DNA of 64,000 bases from Bugula neritina. Its lineage: Eukaryota > Bryozoa > Gymnolaemata > Cheilostomatida > Bugulidae. Below, in pieces: positions 41,768 through 54,728 of the stretch. Below the pieces are notes generated by a model. That model worked only from the letters and a program-made list of their open reading frames with translations, was not told where the DNA came from and searched no databases. A program made the position numbers and the translations under genes. The number at the start of each line of letters is the position of its first letter. The first letter of the stretch is position 1. Location: contig OZ037770.1 in assembly GCA_964035545.1 (NCBI GenBank), positions 2,664,001 through 2,728,000 of the forward strand. The letters run 5' to 3'.

Positions 41768-44700
41768 TCATTCAGGTTTCTTCACTCGCTTTCGCCTAAA
41801 ACAATATACTATAGTATATTTACGTATGCTTAACATATTGTTTACAATCTATTGGATATACTAATACGCTATATATATTACACTGTATGCGCTAATACAG
41901 TGCACATACTATAACAATGCATGTAATATACTAATACACAGTATATTCATTCTGGTTCATATAGTAATAAACTCATGCAAGGGCGTATACTAATACAGTG
42001 AGTGCATTAATTCTAGTAGCATACACTAAAACAAAGAATATATTACGGTGCATATTATGCTAATATAACGTGTGTATATTGTTGTAGTGTATATTATAGT
42101 ATCACACAGCATATATTATAATGTGTAAGATGGCAGCATCTACTATATGGGAATACATATGTAGTACGGATATAAAGTATATCCTAAAGTGTGACAGACA
42201 TACTTTCGGCCGGCAGGTAAATCTCCTTCTTTATTCAACCCTTTGGCACCAGCAGCTCCGTTAGGTTTGAGAGAGTCACCATTGGCTGCCCCTTGCTACA
42301 AACATTGTTACCAGTTTATTAAAACCCTGACTAACATTGTATAGCCGATCAGATTGCGCTACATGAATAGAAAAAACTGGTCACATGATCAGTATACTGG
42401 TCACATGACCAATATACTGATCATATGACAAGTATACTGATCACATGACAAGTATGCTGATTATACTAATTTATCATTATAGTTTCAGTGATACCAAAGT
42501 TATTGACCAGTTACCAATGGCCAGCGTTGATCAACAGGAAATGAAAATTACTAAATTATTCTCTCTAGACACACTTTGTCGTATTGTAGGCTGTAGCAGC
42601 AAATGTCAGCCATTGCTTTAAAAAAGTTGTGTGTGGCTACTATTGGAAAGGAAGACGTTTGTATCAACTCATTGGATATAAATGTCCAATAGATCGTACC
42701 CAGTAAATAGCGGACTTTGAGAACTTCAGCCCAAACACATTAAAATGGCTGGTATTTTACGTTAGAGCCTACGATACAGCAAGTTGTGTCTTATAGGAAG
42801 ATTAACTTTAAATTATTTCTTCTTTTTGCTATGACAAAAGCTCAACCTTTGTGAATAGAAAGCATTAAAGCAACCTATACACTGTTGGACGATGGACACA
42901 ATCTTACCTTTGATTTTTTCTTCCCACGAGCCTTGTCAGCAGGTAGTTGCTCATTGGACGATGAGCTGGCACTGAGGGAGGAGACACTGGCAGTGGGCGT
43001 GTCTAAACATGTACAGATATGTATCAATATAAATTTACTTCGTGCAAAATAATGGTATAGTTTTATATTGCATGGCACTTAGTAGGCACATCTGTATTGT
43101 TTCAGTTATAACAGCACACTCACGCACACACACGCACACACGCTCACACACACACAGCTACGTACCGATAGCAAAGTCAGCTCTGATGCCGCTGCCTCCA
43201 GGGTTGACTATAGAAGCACCAGAATGTGATGCCTTGTATTCTGATTTCCTCTGCTGGAAAAGTGCCTTCGTCTGATTCTTCCTACAGTTTGAAATATAAT
43301 ACTTGTTATGTCATCATCTATACATAGTCTCCACTTTATATAGCATTGGCTGCTTGCTAACATGAAAAAGTAGGCAGGGAGGGGTTGTTATATATCACCC
43401 TTATCCTGATTAGAAATATGCAAGTGACTTTTTAGTATCTGCAGTGAGATTCCCATTTATAATGAGTGAACCTGCAAGGGTTTAGAGCTTTTATTTTAAA
43501 TATGCAACTAAAATATGAGTAGTTTAGGTTTGACAATAATATCCCAAATAATATTTTCAATAAATGTTACACATGTATATATAGAGCTTTTGCTCACGAA
43601 AAACTTTGACTAAAAAGTGATAGGGGGGTGAAGCCTATTGTCATATGATGCATTTCATGTATATATTATAATAAACATTACAGCGTACATTGATAGGTAT
43701 AGGCTACTGTGTTGATGGTCACAGTATAATACTAGTCACACTATAATACTAGTCACAGTATAATACTATAGTCACAGTGTATAATTAGTTATACTACATT
43801 GATAGTCACAGTATAATACTAGTCACAGTTGTAATTAGTTATAATATGTTGATGGCCACGGTATAGTAATAGTCATACTACATTATCCAAATGGTGATTA
43901 TGATTTCTATTATTAATGTTTAACTGACAATCAACACTAATATGACGGCTACTATCATTACATATAAGGGATTACGCAAAAAAAAACACTTTATGTCAAT
44001 GTGCACTATATAATAGGATTTTGACCATTGGACCATTATATTTTATTAGCTTACACTGCACGGGGTGATAACTCCAACAATATACATTCAAACACCTTGG
44101 TACAGGGCTGTCCGACAGGCGGCCCTAGAGCCAGGTACAGCCCACAGCCCACGTTTATGTGGCCCTCAAAGGCATAAAAAATAAAGTCCTTTTGTACACA
44201 TATATGAATTAGTGCAACAAACCACTTTCTAAATGTTTTATTTATATGTAGATATGCTTAAAACGCGGCCTGCAGTGATTATTAGGATTTCACTGTGTAA
44301 TGATTCATAGGAATTTTGAATAGAGCAATTTGAAAAAATACTGATGCTTTGACCCCCAACTAAAGCCAAGTTTTACAATGTAGCCTTCGGACGGGAATAC
44401 TCCATTTCAGTGGCCTTCACTGTGAAAAGGTTGGACACCCCTACCTTAGTCTATTATTGACTTAGCTCTAGAGCTACACAGTGTAATTCTTACCAGAACT
44501 CAGAGCCCTGCGAGGAAAGTGTGGCTATATTCTTCCTCCTGAAACACATTGAATATATTACAACCCACATCAATACATAAACTTAACATATTCTCATTGA
44601 ATAGATCTCCAAAGTTACAAAGCTTTCACAAGTTGAACATAGAAATATGTTGTTTAATTATCATTGCATAGCAACAGAATATGTGTGAGTGTGTGTGTGT

Positions 44701-47700
44701 GTGAATATGTGTGTGAGTGCGAGTGCGATTGCGAGTGCGTGTGTGTGTGTGTGTGTTCAGTGAACTTACTTCTCCATTTCCTTCTTAATCTCAGGAGTTA
44801 TCTTAGCACTCACAGGTCCACCGACAAACATCTTAGATAGAGATCTACAGTTACATTACAGAGAATAGAAAGTAGTTGAAGTATGACTCAGAGTTGTATA
44901 CTTTATAGAGATATGAGTATATAATATAACAGAGTATATAATATAACAGAGTATATAATATAGCAGAGTATAATAGAATATAACAGAGTATGTTATATAA
45001 TAGAGTACTTGTATAATATATCTGTGTACTAGTGTTCATTATAAATAGTTTAGTATATAATAGAACAAATGGTGTAGCATATAACATATCAAACTTTATA
45101 GAAGTGCTAGTAAATAAAAGTCCATAGATTATAGAGCAAATAATAAATGATTATGAATATATGCTATAGATTATATGCTATTGTTCTATCAAACACCTAC
45201 TTTTCAGAAGGCTTCAGTAAAGTTCCACTTATAACTCCTTTTGGATTCACGGATCTTCAAAATGGGTAATATGATTAGTAATATAATATAATAATATGCA
45301 GTTGCAATATAATGTACTAGCAGTTGTAATATAATATACTAATAGCAGTTGTAATATAATATACTAATAGCAGTTGTAATATAATATACTAATAGCTGTA
45401 ATATAAACTATTATCAGTAAAATAATATAAACTAGCATCAGTAATAATTATATAAAATAACAGTAATAATATCAACATGTAGCTTCAAACTAGCTTCTAT
45501 TTCGATTATTTAGCATCAAACAATTATAAATCAACTTCAAATATTTATAATTCAATTTAGTTAATTGTTTCTGTTGATTCTCACGAAAAAGTTGTTTACT
45601 TATCTTTCCTTTTTCACTCCTAAATGTTTTGATGAGTTAGAAAATGGATGACACACACTTACTCCATATAATTGATCTTGACGGATGGAGGCGGAGAAGA
45701 CCCGTTGTTATAGTTTGAAGAAGTTGCTCCAATGCTATGAAAATAAAAACTTGTATTAGTTTATACAGCTGCAAATTCTTCAGTGTAGAATTGTGCACAG
45801 TTTGTGTATCAAATGACTATATTATACTGAAACATCCTGAAATATATGGTAAGATACTGAAATATACTGCAACATACCGAAATATACTGTAACATATGGA
45901 ATATATGTAACATACTCAAATATACTGTAACATACTGAAATATACTGTAACATACTGAAATATACTGTAACATACTGAAATATACTGTAACATACTGAAA
46001 TATACTTTAACATACTGATATATACGGTAACATACTGAAATATCATATAGAACAGCTACAGGTGGGGCATATGTTGTTTGTATATGTGTATTATATATAT
46101 AAAGTATATATAACGTATATATAAAGTATATATAACGTATATATAACGTATATATAACGTATATAATATGTATAGATGTGTGTATATGTGTTTAGCTACG
46201 TGTGTACATGTGTGTATATGTGCGTGTGCTCGCAAGTGTGTGGGTGAGAATGTGTGTGTGATTGTATGTGTGTATGCATTCATGTATATGTGTATGCATT
46301 CATGTATATGTGTATCTGTGAGTAGAAGATATCTTAGTCAGCCCTATGAACGCTCTCTAGTCTATAGACACAGGAAGGAAAGAGAGAGTGTAAAAATATC
46401 TAAGAAATTTTCATTTATGGTGAGAAAAAAGTGTTGTCTTACCATTGTTTGCGTATCCGGACACATTTATCTCTGAATATGAATATGCAGACGACCACAA
46501 TAGACACGAGTATGGTGACTCCAACAATGGCCACTATCAGGATGTACACATACCCCCTCCTCCCTTGAAACACCTGCAAACAATCAATATGAGGATATCT
46601 ATCCTAAACATGGCATGGTGCATGGGTTTTCAGCACAGATGATTTTTCAGTACTTCTTTATAAATATCATTTTCATCGCATTCAATGTTTAACTCTCAAA
46701 GCAATGTGTGGTGGTGATTTAGTCCTTTTTTATTTTATTAAAGAAAATTGTTTTGTGAAAAAAAGAACTTTTAATTACAGATTACAGTTAGTAGTATAGT
46801 TAGCAGAAGTTAGCAGAAGTTAGTATAATAGTTAGTAGAAGTTATAAGTAGAAGTTATAAGTAGAAGTTATATAAGTAGAAGTTATAAGTAGAAGTTAGT
46901 AGAAGTTAGTAGAAGTTATAAGTATAGAAGTTAGTAGAAGTTATTAGAAGTTAGTAGCAGTTAGTAGAAGTTATTAGAAGTTAGTAGCAGTTAGTAGAAG
47001 TTAGTAGAAGTTAGTAGAAGTTAGTAGAAGTTAGTAGAAGTTAGTAGAAGTTAGTAGAAGTTAGTAGAAGTTAGTGGAAGTTAGTAGAAGTTAGTAGAAG
47101 TTAGTAAAAGTTAGTAAAAGTTGGTAGAAGTTAGTAGAAGTTTGTAGAAGTTAGTAGTAGTTAGTAGAGAAGCTAGTAGAAGTTAGCAGAAGTTAGCAGA
47201 AGTAAGTAGAAGTTAGTAGTAGTTAGTAGAAGTTAGTAGAAGTTATAAGTAGAAGTTAGTAGAAGTTAGTAGAAGTTAGTAGAAGTTAGTAGAAGCTAGT
47301 AGATGTTAGTAGAAGTTAGTAGATATTAGTAGAAGTTAGTAGAAGGTTATATAAGAGCTAGCAATATACATGAAACATGTGAAGAAGGATGATATACCTG
47401 AAAAGGATCTGATTGACTGATTTGCTCATTTATATCTGACAGCTAAAGAATAAATAAAGTTCTGTATGTTGTAACATATCATTGTGCATAATAATATAAG
47501 TGTTTATTGTAACATAATACATTGTATTATACTGTGATATGTGTTGTATGTTACAATCCTACATCTACTATACATTGTTCACTATAAAACAAGGACTTCA
47601 ACTGCCATTCAGTTAGTTGCAGCTTTCCAAGTGCAACAGCATCATGTTTAATGTATTGAGTTAGCTGACATGAAGAATGTTTTATATGAGGCAAATATGT

Positions 47701-50340
47701 TTGAGCCTGCTGCAACTGAGATTTTGTAATAATATGAACCAATATGACTCACAGCTGTTACATCATCACCAGTATCTTCTGCTGGTTCATCAACAGCCAA
47801 TACTGTTCCCCATAAAATTACACAACCTGCCAATCATAAAGGAGATTAGATAAAAGAGAGAATATGGTACTAAGGTAACATTTGTTTGTTGTCTAATAAT
47901 CCAGTTGTCATGGAAACATGGGGTCTTGGACTGCCACACAATAAAGCATTTTAAAACTGCAATGTAGGCTATACTTTCAAAAAAGAGTTTATGAAACTAT
48001 AACAATGTTGGCTATAATAGCATAGGCTAATGATGAGTCACTTTAACCAGAAATTAGTAGCATTATAATAATTATTATATACATGTTAATTTCTCTCTAT
48101 CATTACAATATAAAGGTTGGCCCTAAGTTCGTTATGGGTTAGTTCTCTTTCTAGTATTAAAAACAGAGTTTCTAGATTTTTCTTTTTTGCTATAGAGCTA
48201 TAACGTTTATGAAAAATAATTGCTCGCACTGGGAATCGAACCTGAGACCTCCAGCTTGCAAACAAGTGTGCTAACCATTACACCACGGAGACCATTGAGT
48301 AAACTCAACAATACAGTTTACAATCACAATTTTCCACATTCACACTTTACACTTAAAGAGCCCCAAAGCTGATAAAATATTACGTCACAGCTTTGTTGAT
48401 TCAAACTTTAAAACAAGTTTTTAAATAATTTAAAGTCCATTAGTTCATAGAAACATGTTTATACTATAACTATCTAAAAAAAGCTGATGAAACCATGCAG
48501 CAATTACTGGTATTTCTTCAATCTCTACTGCCTGATGATGTTACATTTTCAGTCTTGGTTATTAGAAGCATGCAGAATGCGTGGAGCTTTTTTGAAAATA
48601 TTAAACTAATTTGTTTTATACAGGCTTCTTACGTTTAAACAATATTTTGTTAGTGTGTCTAATATACACATATGTCGGGAGAAAACATTATTTGAAGGCA
48701 ATGGAATGAAAAATATTAAAATAGCTTTCTGTTATTATTGTAATCATGTGTTTGCAGAGTAGCTTTATAGATAGGAAGTGAAACTTTATGACGAGAATTG
48801 GACAATATATAGACATATTATTATAGCATGCAGTGGTTAAAGTAGAAAAGTGGTGAGAATACTCTAGAAATCACTGCTAGTTTTAGCACCTAAAACATAA
48901 TTCAATCTCCAATTGCGACATGTCCTATAAAGCAGAATATGCTAAGCATAATTATTAAAACATCCTGATACCAGGGTTGGGGTCAATTACATGAGAACGT
49001 AATTATTTACATTTACAACTACATGGGAATGTAATTAATTACAATTACAATTGTGTTTGTTCTCTCAAGAGACAAATAAAAGTTATATAATCTCACTTCT
49101 TGGGTCTAACTACTTCTTTTTTTCAACAGTAATCAATATAGTGACAAATACGACATTAAATTAATCTGAACTTTTTATTAAACAGTAATTAGCAAGGCAA
49201 AAAAATATGAATTTTATAAGATTTAAAATTTCAAGTAACTGCTATGTAATTATAAAGTACGTAATTGTGAAATTCAATTAAATTAGCAATGTAATTAATT
49301 ACAATTACAATTATACATTTTTATACACCAATTACAAACTACATTCAATTCTTGAGAAAATGTAATTAATTACAACCAGTTACAATTACAAATTACAATT
49401 ACTCCAACCCTGCCTGATACACAATCAAACATTTTTGAAATTTTTTTAGACTGCAGTTCTAATCTTTTTAGGACAAAATAAACTTTGTATCATTTAATCA
49501 CTAACTTTACATACGTCATACTGATACGGTAATATAAATGTAGCTTAAGAGAAGCTGAGAAAATGTAGAGAGGGTATACAGCATAACCCTTCAGACCCTC
49601 TGCTCTGGCCACAAAGAATGGTTAGGATTTGCTGTTATAGTAGGTAAGATAATCCCAATATCTATCATAAATAGGTAGCATTTTGTCTGTTAAATGATAA
49701 TTGTTTATGTTTACTTCAAAATATTTATAGGTTTTCTGAGATTGCTTTAGCTATTCCAAAAAATATTGCCAAGGGCAGGATCAGTAAATTTAAAATTTTG
49801 TTGTTTATAGTCTATTTCATGCCCACACAGTTTATTTATAATATTGAGACCCCTATTGTCATCTGCCATAGAATGAACTTTATATAATTTTTATATGAAA
49901 GCACGCTTTCACATTTCTAAAACTTAAAAAATACTTTTTATACAACTCATTAACAACAAGAATTATAAATTTTCTAGTAAAATGATACTATATTTTATAT
50001 ACTTTAGTGACCTACGCCAAACTTCATTAAGCATTCACATTTGCAGATCAATTGAAAATATTTAATAAGTAATAACTACAGTAAAGCAGAATACAGATTT
50101 AAGTGTCGTGAGAGAAAAATTTTAGCATTTAAAGTTGGTTTTGATTTTCTTGATTAGTGTTAAAGTTAAAGTGCATTATCGTAACTCTTTGCTATATTTC
50201 CCACATGCATTTTTTAATTTTTCTATTAATTACTATGCCTACCACATAAGTTTCCACAAAACTTAAATAATAGTAAGTGATAGTATCTTACTGTGAAAGA
50301 CGATATACCAACCAGCCAGCCAGAAAGAGAGTATCTGCAT
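41768..50340 (-). CDS. single-pass membrane protein, 291 aa, 12 coding exons
   Basis: Minus-strand exons: 50340-50292, 47826-47753, 47442-47398, 46573-46443, 45734-45663, 45254-45201, 44844-44770, 44538-44494, 43281-43166, 43002-42908, 42295-42204, 41795-41768 (TGA at 41770). All 11 junctions use GT-AG and stay in frame. Residues 1-27 are a hydrophobic signal sequence. The ectodomain is about 35 residues and acidic (DEPAEDTGDD at 29-38). Residues 64-89 are one transmembrane helix, followed by RDKC (90-93). The roughly 200-residue cytoplasmic tail is Ser/Lys-rich with PPP at 114-116, a charged segment ITPEIKKEMEK, a KKKSK cluster at 248-252 and RKRKRVKK at 282-289. Topology is type I. I recognise no family. 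A minus-strand AATAAA lies at 41533-41528. Confidence 0.8.
44103..44443. mobile_element. non-autonomous hAT element, diverged copy
   Basis: Same family as 38105-38414: it starts CAGGGCTGTCCGAC and ends GGTTGGACACCCCTA. The imperfect 8-bp flanks CCTTGGTA and CCTTAGTC are an aged duplication. It lies in an intron of the membrane-protein gene. Confidence 0.82.
45846..46040. repeat. 20-bp minisatellite GTAACATACTGAAATATACT
   Basis: About nine copies in the intron between exons 4 and 5 of the membrane-protein gene. It is followed at 46090-46170 by ATATAAAGTATATATAACGT repeats and GT-rich sequence. Confidence 0.92.
46791..47345. repeat. 10-bp minisatellite AGAAGTTAGT, about 50 copies
   Basis: It fills most of the intron between exons 3 and 4 of the membrane-protein gene. 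Variants include ATAAGT and GCAG units. Confidence 0.96.
48225..48296 (-). tRNA. tRNA-like sequence, probably a pseudogene or SINE head
   Basis: On the minus strand GGTCTCCGTGGTGTAATGG holds an A box as in Gln/Glu tRNAs, and AGGTTCGATTCCCAG holds a clean B box and T arm, over a 72-nt span. The acceptor arms pair poorly and no standard anticodon stem forms. It is therefore unlikely to be a working tRNA. It lies in the long first intron of the membrane-protein gene. Confidence 0.5.
48972..49412. mobile_element. 441-bp non-autonomous hAT element
   Basis: It starts CAGGGTTGGGGTCAATTAC and ends with the complement of CAGGGTTGGAGTAATTG. An exact 8-bp duplication CCTGATAC flanks it (48964-48971 and 49413-49420). 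The interior is built of GTAATTAATTACAATTACAA words. Confidence 0.93.
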
Positions 50341-51497
50341 TATTAAACAATATCAAAACAGTCTCCCGAAAGTTGAATTATCACTTCTTTTGAAGCTTCA
50401 TTTATTTTTCTAAATACAAAACTAAACAATGAGAAAAATTCTTGCAATGCATTTTTTGCTAGTCAAGTCATGTCAAAAATGTAAACAAATAAAAAATTAT
50501 GCCAATTATCCTTTGAATGATGAGTTTTTGAAGTAACTGTTAGTGGCATAACTCCAAGGTGACATTAAAAACTCAGGCAATGTTTATAGAAATGCTCTCA
50601 GTCACTGAGCATTTGGTTTATATTGCGTGAAGTCATGTTTGCAAATTAATTATAAAATAAATCTTTGCAAAGTATGAGAAAGTAGCTAGGCTGTGCTATA
50701 AACTCTTTTAATTAAACTATGTTTTTAGCTTTAACAACAAAGCTTTGTTAAATATATCGCAAACTTTGTTTTGCTTGTTTTGGCTATTTATGTAATTGCA
50801 CTGGCAGAGTTTTATAGATGCTATAGTAGTTTAACTAAATAACACATGTTTGTAGTGCTGGTTTATTATTCTTGCTTACATCCTAACAATATTGGGTAGG
50901 ATCAATAGATGCAGCACAGAGCTCCAAGCTTCCAACTCTAAACTCCAAGCCACCTAATCACTTCAAACTCCAGTGACCCCAAACTTTGCGCTGCATGAAG
51001 CAGTTTCCCAGCAATATAGCTTGAGGTGTTGCAGAGTAGAATAGGATAAACTAAGCGGGTTGCACAACCCACCCCACCCTTTTAAGAGTTTGAGCCACTA
51101 TAGCACAGCACGGTGATTATGTCTATGCTAAATCTTGCATGCAAATAAAAACCTTACCATTACTATCATTTTGAATTTAATGTGATCTGAAGAAAAAGCA
51201 TTTATATAACATATGCCCAATATATTTTTATTATAGCTCAAGTTATTAGACCATGTTTTTGAGTTTTACTTTGGGTGAAATTTTGCAGTATATTCATCTG
51301 GATAGCTTCTAGCATATTAGTTGTTCGCAAACTTCATAAGGAAACCTAAACGCTATATAGAACCTATGTTGTCAATCTTATTGAAGGGAAGACCATATTA
51401 TATTACAATATTGATAAAAGAAAAATTGTTGAGTGTCAATTACACCCTGACATGCCATCTTGTAAACATATACATGTAACCTATAGTTTATGAAGCA
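50341..51497. other. intergenic stretch between the membrane-protein gene and the first receptor
   Basis: No coding exon is recognised. The promoter and any 5' leader exon of the membrane-protein gene should lie here. Confidence 0.4.
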
Positions 51498-51703
51498 GGG
51501 AGCAGCTGTGGTCCAGGGGTTAAAGCGTTTGCTTTGTGAACCCGAAGTCATGGGTTCAAACAAAGATAAAGGCAATTGGTGATGTTAGGAAGGGCATCCA
51601 GTCATAATTGCTCCTGTGCCTCATATGAACAAGTCCTTAGCCTGTTCTAATAAACACCCTTTCCATCAGGGTTTCTCACAGGGATATAGCGACTATAAAC
51701 TTG
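51498..51703 (+). mobile_element. tRNA-derived SINE, full-length copy
   Basis: The head is GGGAGCAGCTGTGGTCCAGG, with a slightly decayed B box (GGGTTCAAAC). The body is AGGAAGGGCATCCAGTCATA and ATTGCTCCTGTGCCTCAT, and the tail is CCATCAGGGTTTCTCACAGG to GACTATAAACTTG. Confidence 0.9.
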
Positions 51704-51923
51704 CGCGAGTTTTTTTGAGTTTATGAAGTCAACAAAAGTCTATAAATTCCAGTAAGCTTACCATGGATCTTTTGACGAAATATTTCTCTTTTAACATTTA
51801 AAATATGTATATTTGCAGCCTGTATGCATAACACATTAGTACTTTATAATTTATAACCATGACACAGTATATAATTATGCAATTAATTGCACAAGTTATT
51901 GATCCAATATTGCAGTCACACTT

Positions 51924-51931
51924 TATAAAAG
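51924..51931 (+). promoter_or_regulatory. TATA box candidate of the first receptor gene
   Basis: TATAAAAG lies 46 bp before the start codon at 51977, allowing a very short leader from about 51954. Confidence 0.45.
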
Positions 51932-51976
51932 TTAGTGACATACTTTGAAATTAATCAGAAAGGAAACAGCAGCAGC

Positions 51977-52933
51977 ATGGACAACACAACTATCGACAGC
52001 GTTAGTTCAGGCAGCGTTAGTTCAGACAGCATCAGTACTGGAACCTTTAGCAACTCCAGTGTACCAATCTGTAAAGGATTCACCGACATCTGCACTCGTC
52101 CTGAGTACGAATACACGCTAATATCGGTAAACATTTTATCTCTCATTATAAACATTCTTCATTTGGTAGTCTTAAACCGGCACAAGAAATTGAAAGGAAC
52201 AGCATATTTGAGTCTGTTGCAATGTATTTGTGTGCTGGACATTCTGTCTGCTGCTGCCTACGTGGTGAGAGTTCTGTGTTTCCTTCACGTAACTCTTGCT
52301 GAAGCACCCGTTTGGTGTGGTCTCCTTACTCAGACCCTCTCCAACACGGTGACTCATTACCGATACACAATGCTGGCGGTCGGATGTGCGGAACGATACC
52401 TGGCTGTTTGCCATCCCTTTCAGTACGAAGGAAACGCTTTCACCCGGCACTTGAAACTTTGGAGTTGTCTGCTAGTGCTTCCTATTCTAGGACTATTCGC
52501 GATGCGGGAAATCTTGTCGAGAAATAGAGTGTGCATTCATCCAGTAGTGGGAATGATCACATCTTCGTTACTGAATGACATTGTTTTCATTTCCGTTATT
52601 TTGGTGCCATCTTTTATAGCCTCAGGATTGCTTTTACTAATTTTCAAAGAACTTCGCAACATGAAAAGACGTAGACAAGCTCAGATAGATGAAGGATTAG
52701 AATCTGCCTCCAGATACATATGTGTAATATTTGTAGCCTTCATGGTGTGTTTAATTCCAGTGACTGGCTCTTTCTTTACTAAGATGTTTTCCAGGAGACC
52801 TACAGAGTATACAGCTCTGTTTGTCACGCTCTTCAACTCTTTGTATGGGATCGTGAACACCTTAGTCTACGGCTGGATGCATGAGAACTACAGGGCTATA
52901 CTTTTTGATCTTCTAAGATGTCGTAAAGAATGA
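51977..52933 (+). CDS. rhodopsin-like G protein-coupled receptor, 318 aa, single exon
   Basis: A seven-helix receptor of the plasma membrane. The start is the first ATG (51977); the open frame extends upstream to 51935 without one. Residues 1-40 are Ser/Thr-rich with N-glycosylation sites at Asn3 and Asn26 and a C-x6-C pair (Cys32, Cys39). Helices lie near 45-66, 77-98, 113-139, 161-176, 199-223, 247-268 and 279-299. Class A marks are Asp88 in helix 2, Cys114 and Cys186 for the usual disulfide, ERY at 139-141 in place of DRY, Pro211, CLIP at 258-261 and NTLVY at 294-298 in place of NPxxY. The third inner loop is short and basic (KRRR). AATAAA lies at 53055. The ligand cannot be told from the sequence. 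Confidence 0.92.
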   Translation: MDNTTIDSVSSGSVSSDSISTGTFSNSSVPICKGFTDICTRPEYEYTLISVNILSLIINILHLVVLNRHKKLKGTAYLSLLQCICVLDILSAAAYVVRVLCFLHVTLAEAPVWCGLLTQTLSNTVTHYRYTMLAVGCAERYLAVCHPFQYEGNAFTRHLKLWSCLLVLPILGLFAMREILSRNRVCIHPVVGMITSSLLNDIVFISVILVPSFIASGLLLLIFKELRNMKRRRQAQIDEGLESASRYICVIFVAFMVCLIPVTGSFFTKMFSRRPTEYTALFVTLFNSLYGIVNTLVYGWMHENYRAILFDLLRCRKE

Positions 52934-53054
52934 CTGTTTACAAAGAAAACTGTAATGTGATATAATTAGTGAACGAACACTGTATTACTTTATATAAAGG
53001 TGATTGGGAATTATGCATGTTGTTTTTATGATGTTGTAAAAAATTGTTATCGCT

Positions 53055-53060
53055 AATAAA
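53055..53060 (+). terminator. polyadenylation signal AATAAA of the first receptor
   Basis: The first canonical AATAAA after the stop, 122 bp downstream, followed by a T-rich stretch. Confidence 0.6.
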
Positions 53061-53149
53061 GAGACAGTTTTTTAAGTACATTGTTTTTATTTGAGCAAAA
53101 GTGTATAATATATCAAATATACGTTCTATAGACAATATTATATAAACTC

Positions 53150-53205
53150 ATACAAGTTTATAGTCGCCATTACTGTGCGAAAACCTCTAGACCACGGCTG
53201 CTCCC
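53150..53205 (-). mobile_element. internally deleted SINE copy
   Basis: On the minus strand the SINE head GGGAGCAGCCGTGGTCTAG runs within about 20 bp into the extreme SINE tail GGCGACTATAAACTTG. About 150 bp of body is missing. Confidence 0.65.
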
Positions 53206-54055
53206 TTTTCTGTAGACGATCAATGCAACCAGGCCATTCTATGTAGCATGCTGCATGGCTTCCATATTGTTCAGCAGAGTTGCTTACAATTATTTAGCAA
53301 CCTTGTTGCTAATTTCAAGACCCGAATCTACCCTTTATTATTTTGTTTGCAATCTATAGGAAGATTACGAATCAGGGTCAAGATAATATTATATAGTGTG
53401 TATAAATAGGATGTTACATATTAATAATTATATAACATATCATATAATCATCACATCTCAAAGGAATAATATAATATCATTGAGCTTTATTCCATATTCA
53501 AATGAACCACAGGGCTGCTCAAAATAACCTTGACCTAATATTCTCACCCTGGAAGCTGAGCCCTTTGGACCAATCAATAACTGCAGTTTTCAGATATAAA
53601 CACATTAAACAAGGTGACTTGAGATCACTGCATAATATTACAGAGTCACCTTGAAGGTCAGCTTTGAAATTAATGCAACCACTGCTGCTAGCCCTTAGCA
53701 TGTTTACTATAGTATAATATTATGTATTATAATGGGAATTGGGGATTAATTAAAGCAATCTCAGGAACACTGCTATAGCAATGGGAATACCATTGTATAC
53801 ATAATAAATATTTAACATAGTAGAAATGAACTGTATGTTATATATTACATAATATAATATATTCTGTTTTAGTAGATAATATTATAAAGCTATCTTAGTA
53901 TATTACTATAAATGCACTGTCTATATATAATTTTCATGTAGGACAGCAAACATTACCAGGTTGTTGAATAAATATAATTTACACTGCAATAAGTCAAATA
54001 ACAGTTAAAGCCTATTTTTATCACTTAGAACCATAAAAATTAATTACAATACACT
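53206..54055. other. non-coding stretch
   Basis: A small inverted pair CAAGGTGACT/AGTCACCTTG sits at 53612-53653. Nothing else is recognised. Confidence 0.4.
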
Positions 54056-54572
54056 GCTCCTTCCATATCTCACTAAGTTACAGTACTCCCTTCATATCTC
54101 ACTAAACTACAGTACTCCCTCCATATCTCACTAAGCTACAGTACTCCCTTCGTATCTCACTAAGCTACAGTACTCCCTCTGTATCTCACTAAGCTACAGT
54201 TCTCCCTCTGTATGTCACTAAGTTACAGTACTCCCTCCGTATCTCACTAAGCTACAGTACTCCCTCCGTATCTCACTAAGCTACAGTACTCCCTCTGTAT
54301 CTCACTAAGTTACAGTACTCCCTCCGTATCTCACTAAGCTACAGTACTCCCTCCATATCTCACTAAGTTACAGTACTCCCTCCATATCTCACTAAGCTAC
54401 AGTACTCCCTCTGTATCTCACTAAGTTACAGTACTCCCTCTGTATCTCACTAAGTTACAGTACTCCCTCCATATCTCACTAAGTTACAGTACTCCCTCCA
54501 TATCTCACTAAGTTACAGTACTCCCTCCATTTCTCACTAAACTACAGTACTCCCTCCGTATCTCACTAAGCT
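54056..54572. repeat. 29-bp minisatellite, about 18 copies
   Basis: The unit is TACAGTACTCCCTCCATATC+TCACTAAGT, with C/T variation at CCATAT, CCGTAT and CTGTAT and at AAGCT/AAGTT. Confidence 0.97.
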
Positions 54573-54728
54573 AGGGATTGCAAAACTTCAAATCGTGACA
54601 AATTAGAATATTAGATCCAACTAACAGAATCTAGCCGTTAAATTCGGCCATTTTGTCTATACATACATGTATATGCTACAAAATGGGGGAGGGGTTTAAG
54701 CCCTTCTCGTGACTTTAAATGAAAGTCT

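Noticed and set aside
48225-48296. Functional tRNA gene
   Set aside because: A and B boxes are good, but the acceptor and anticodon stems do not pair properly.
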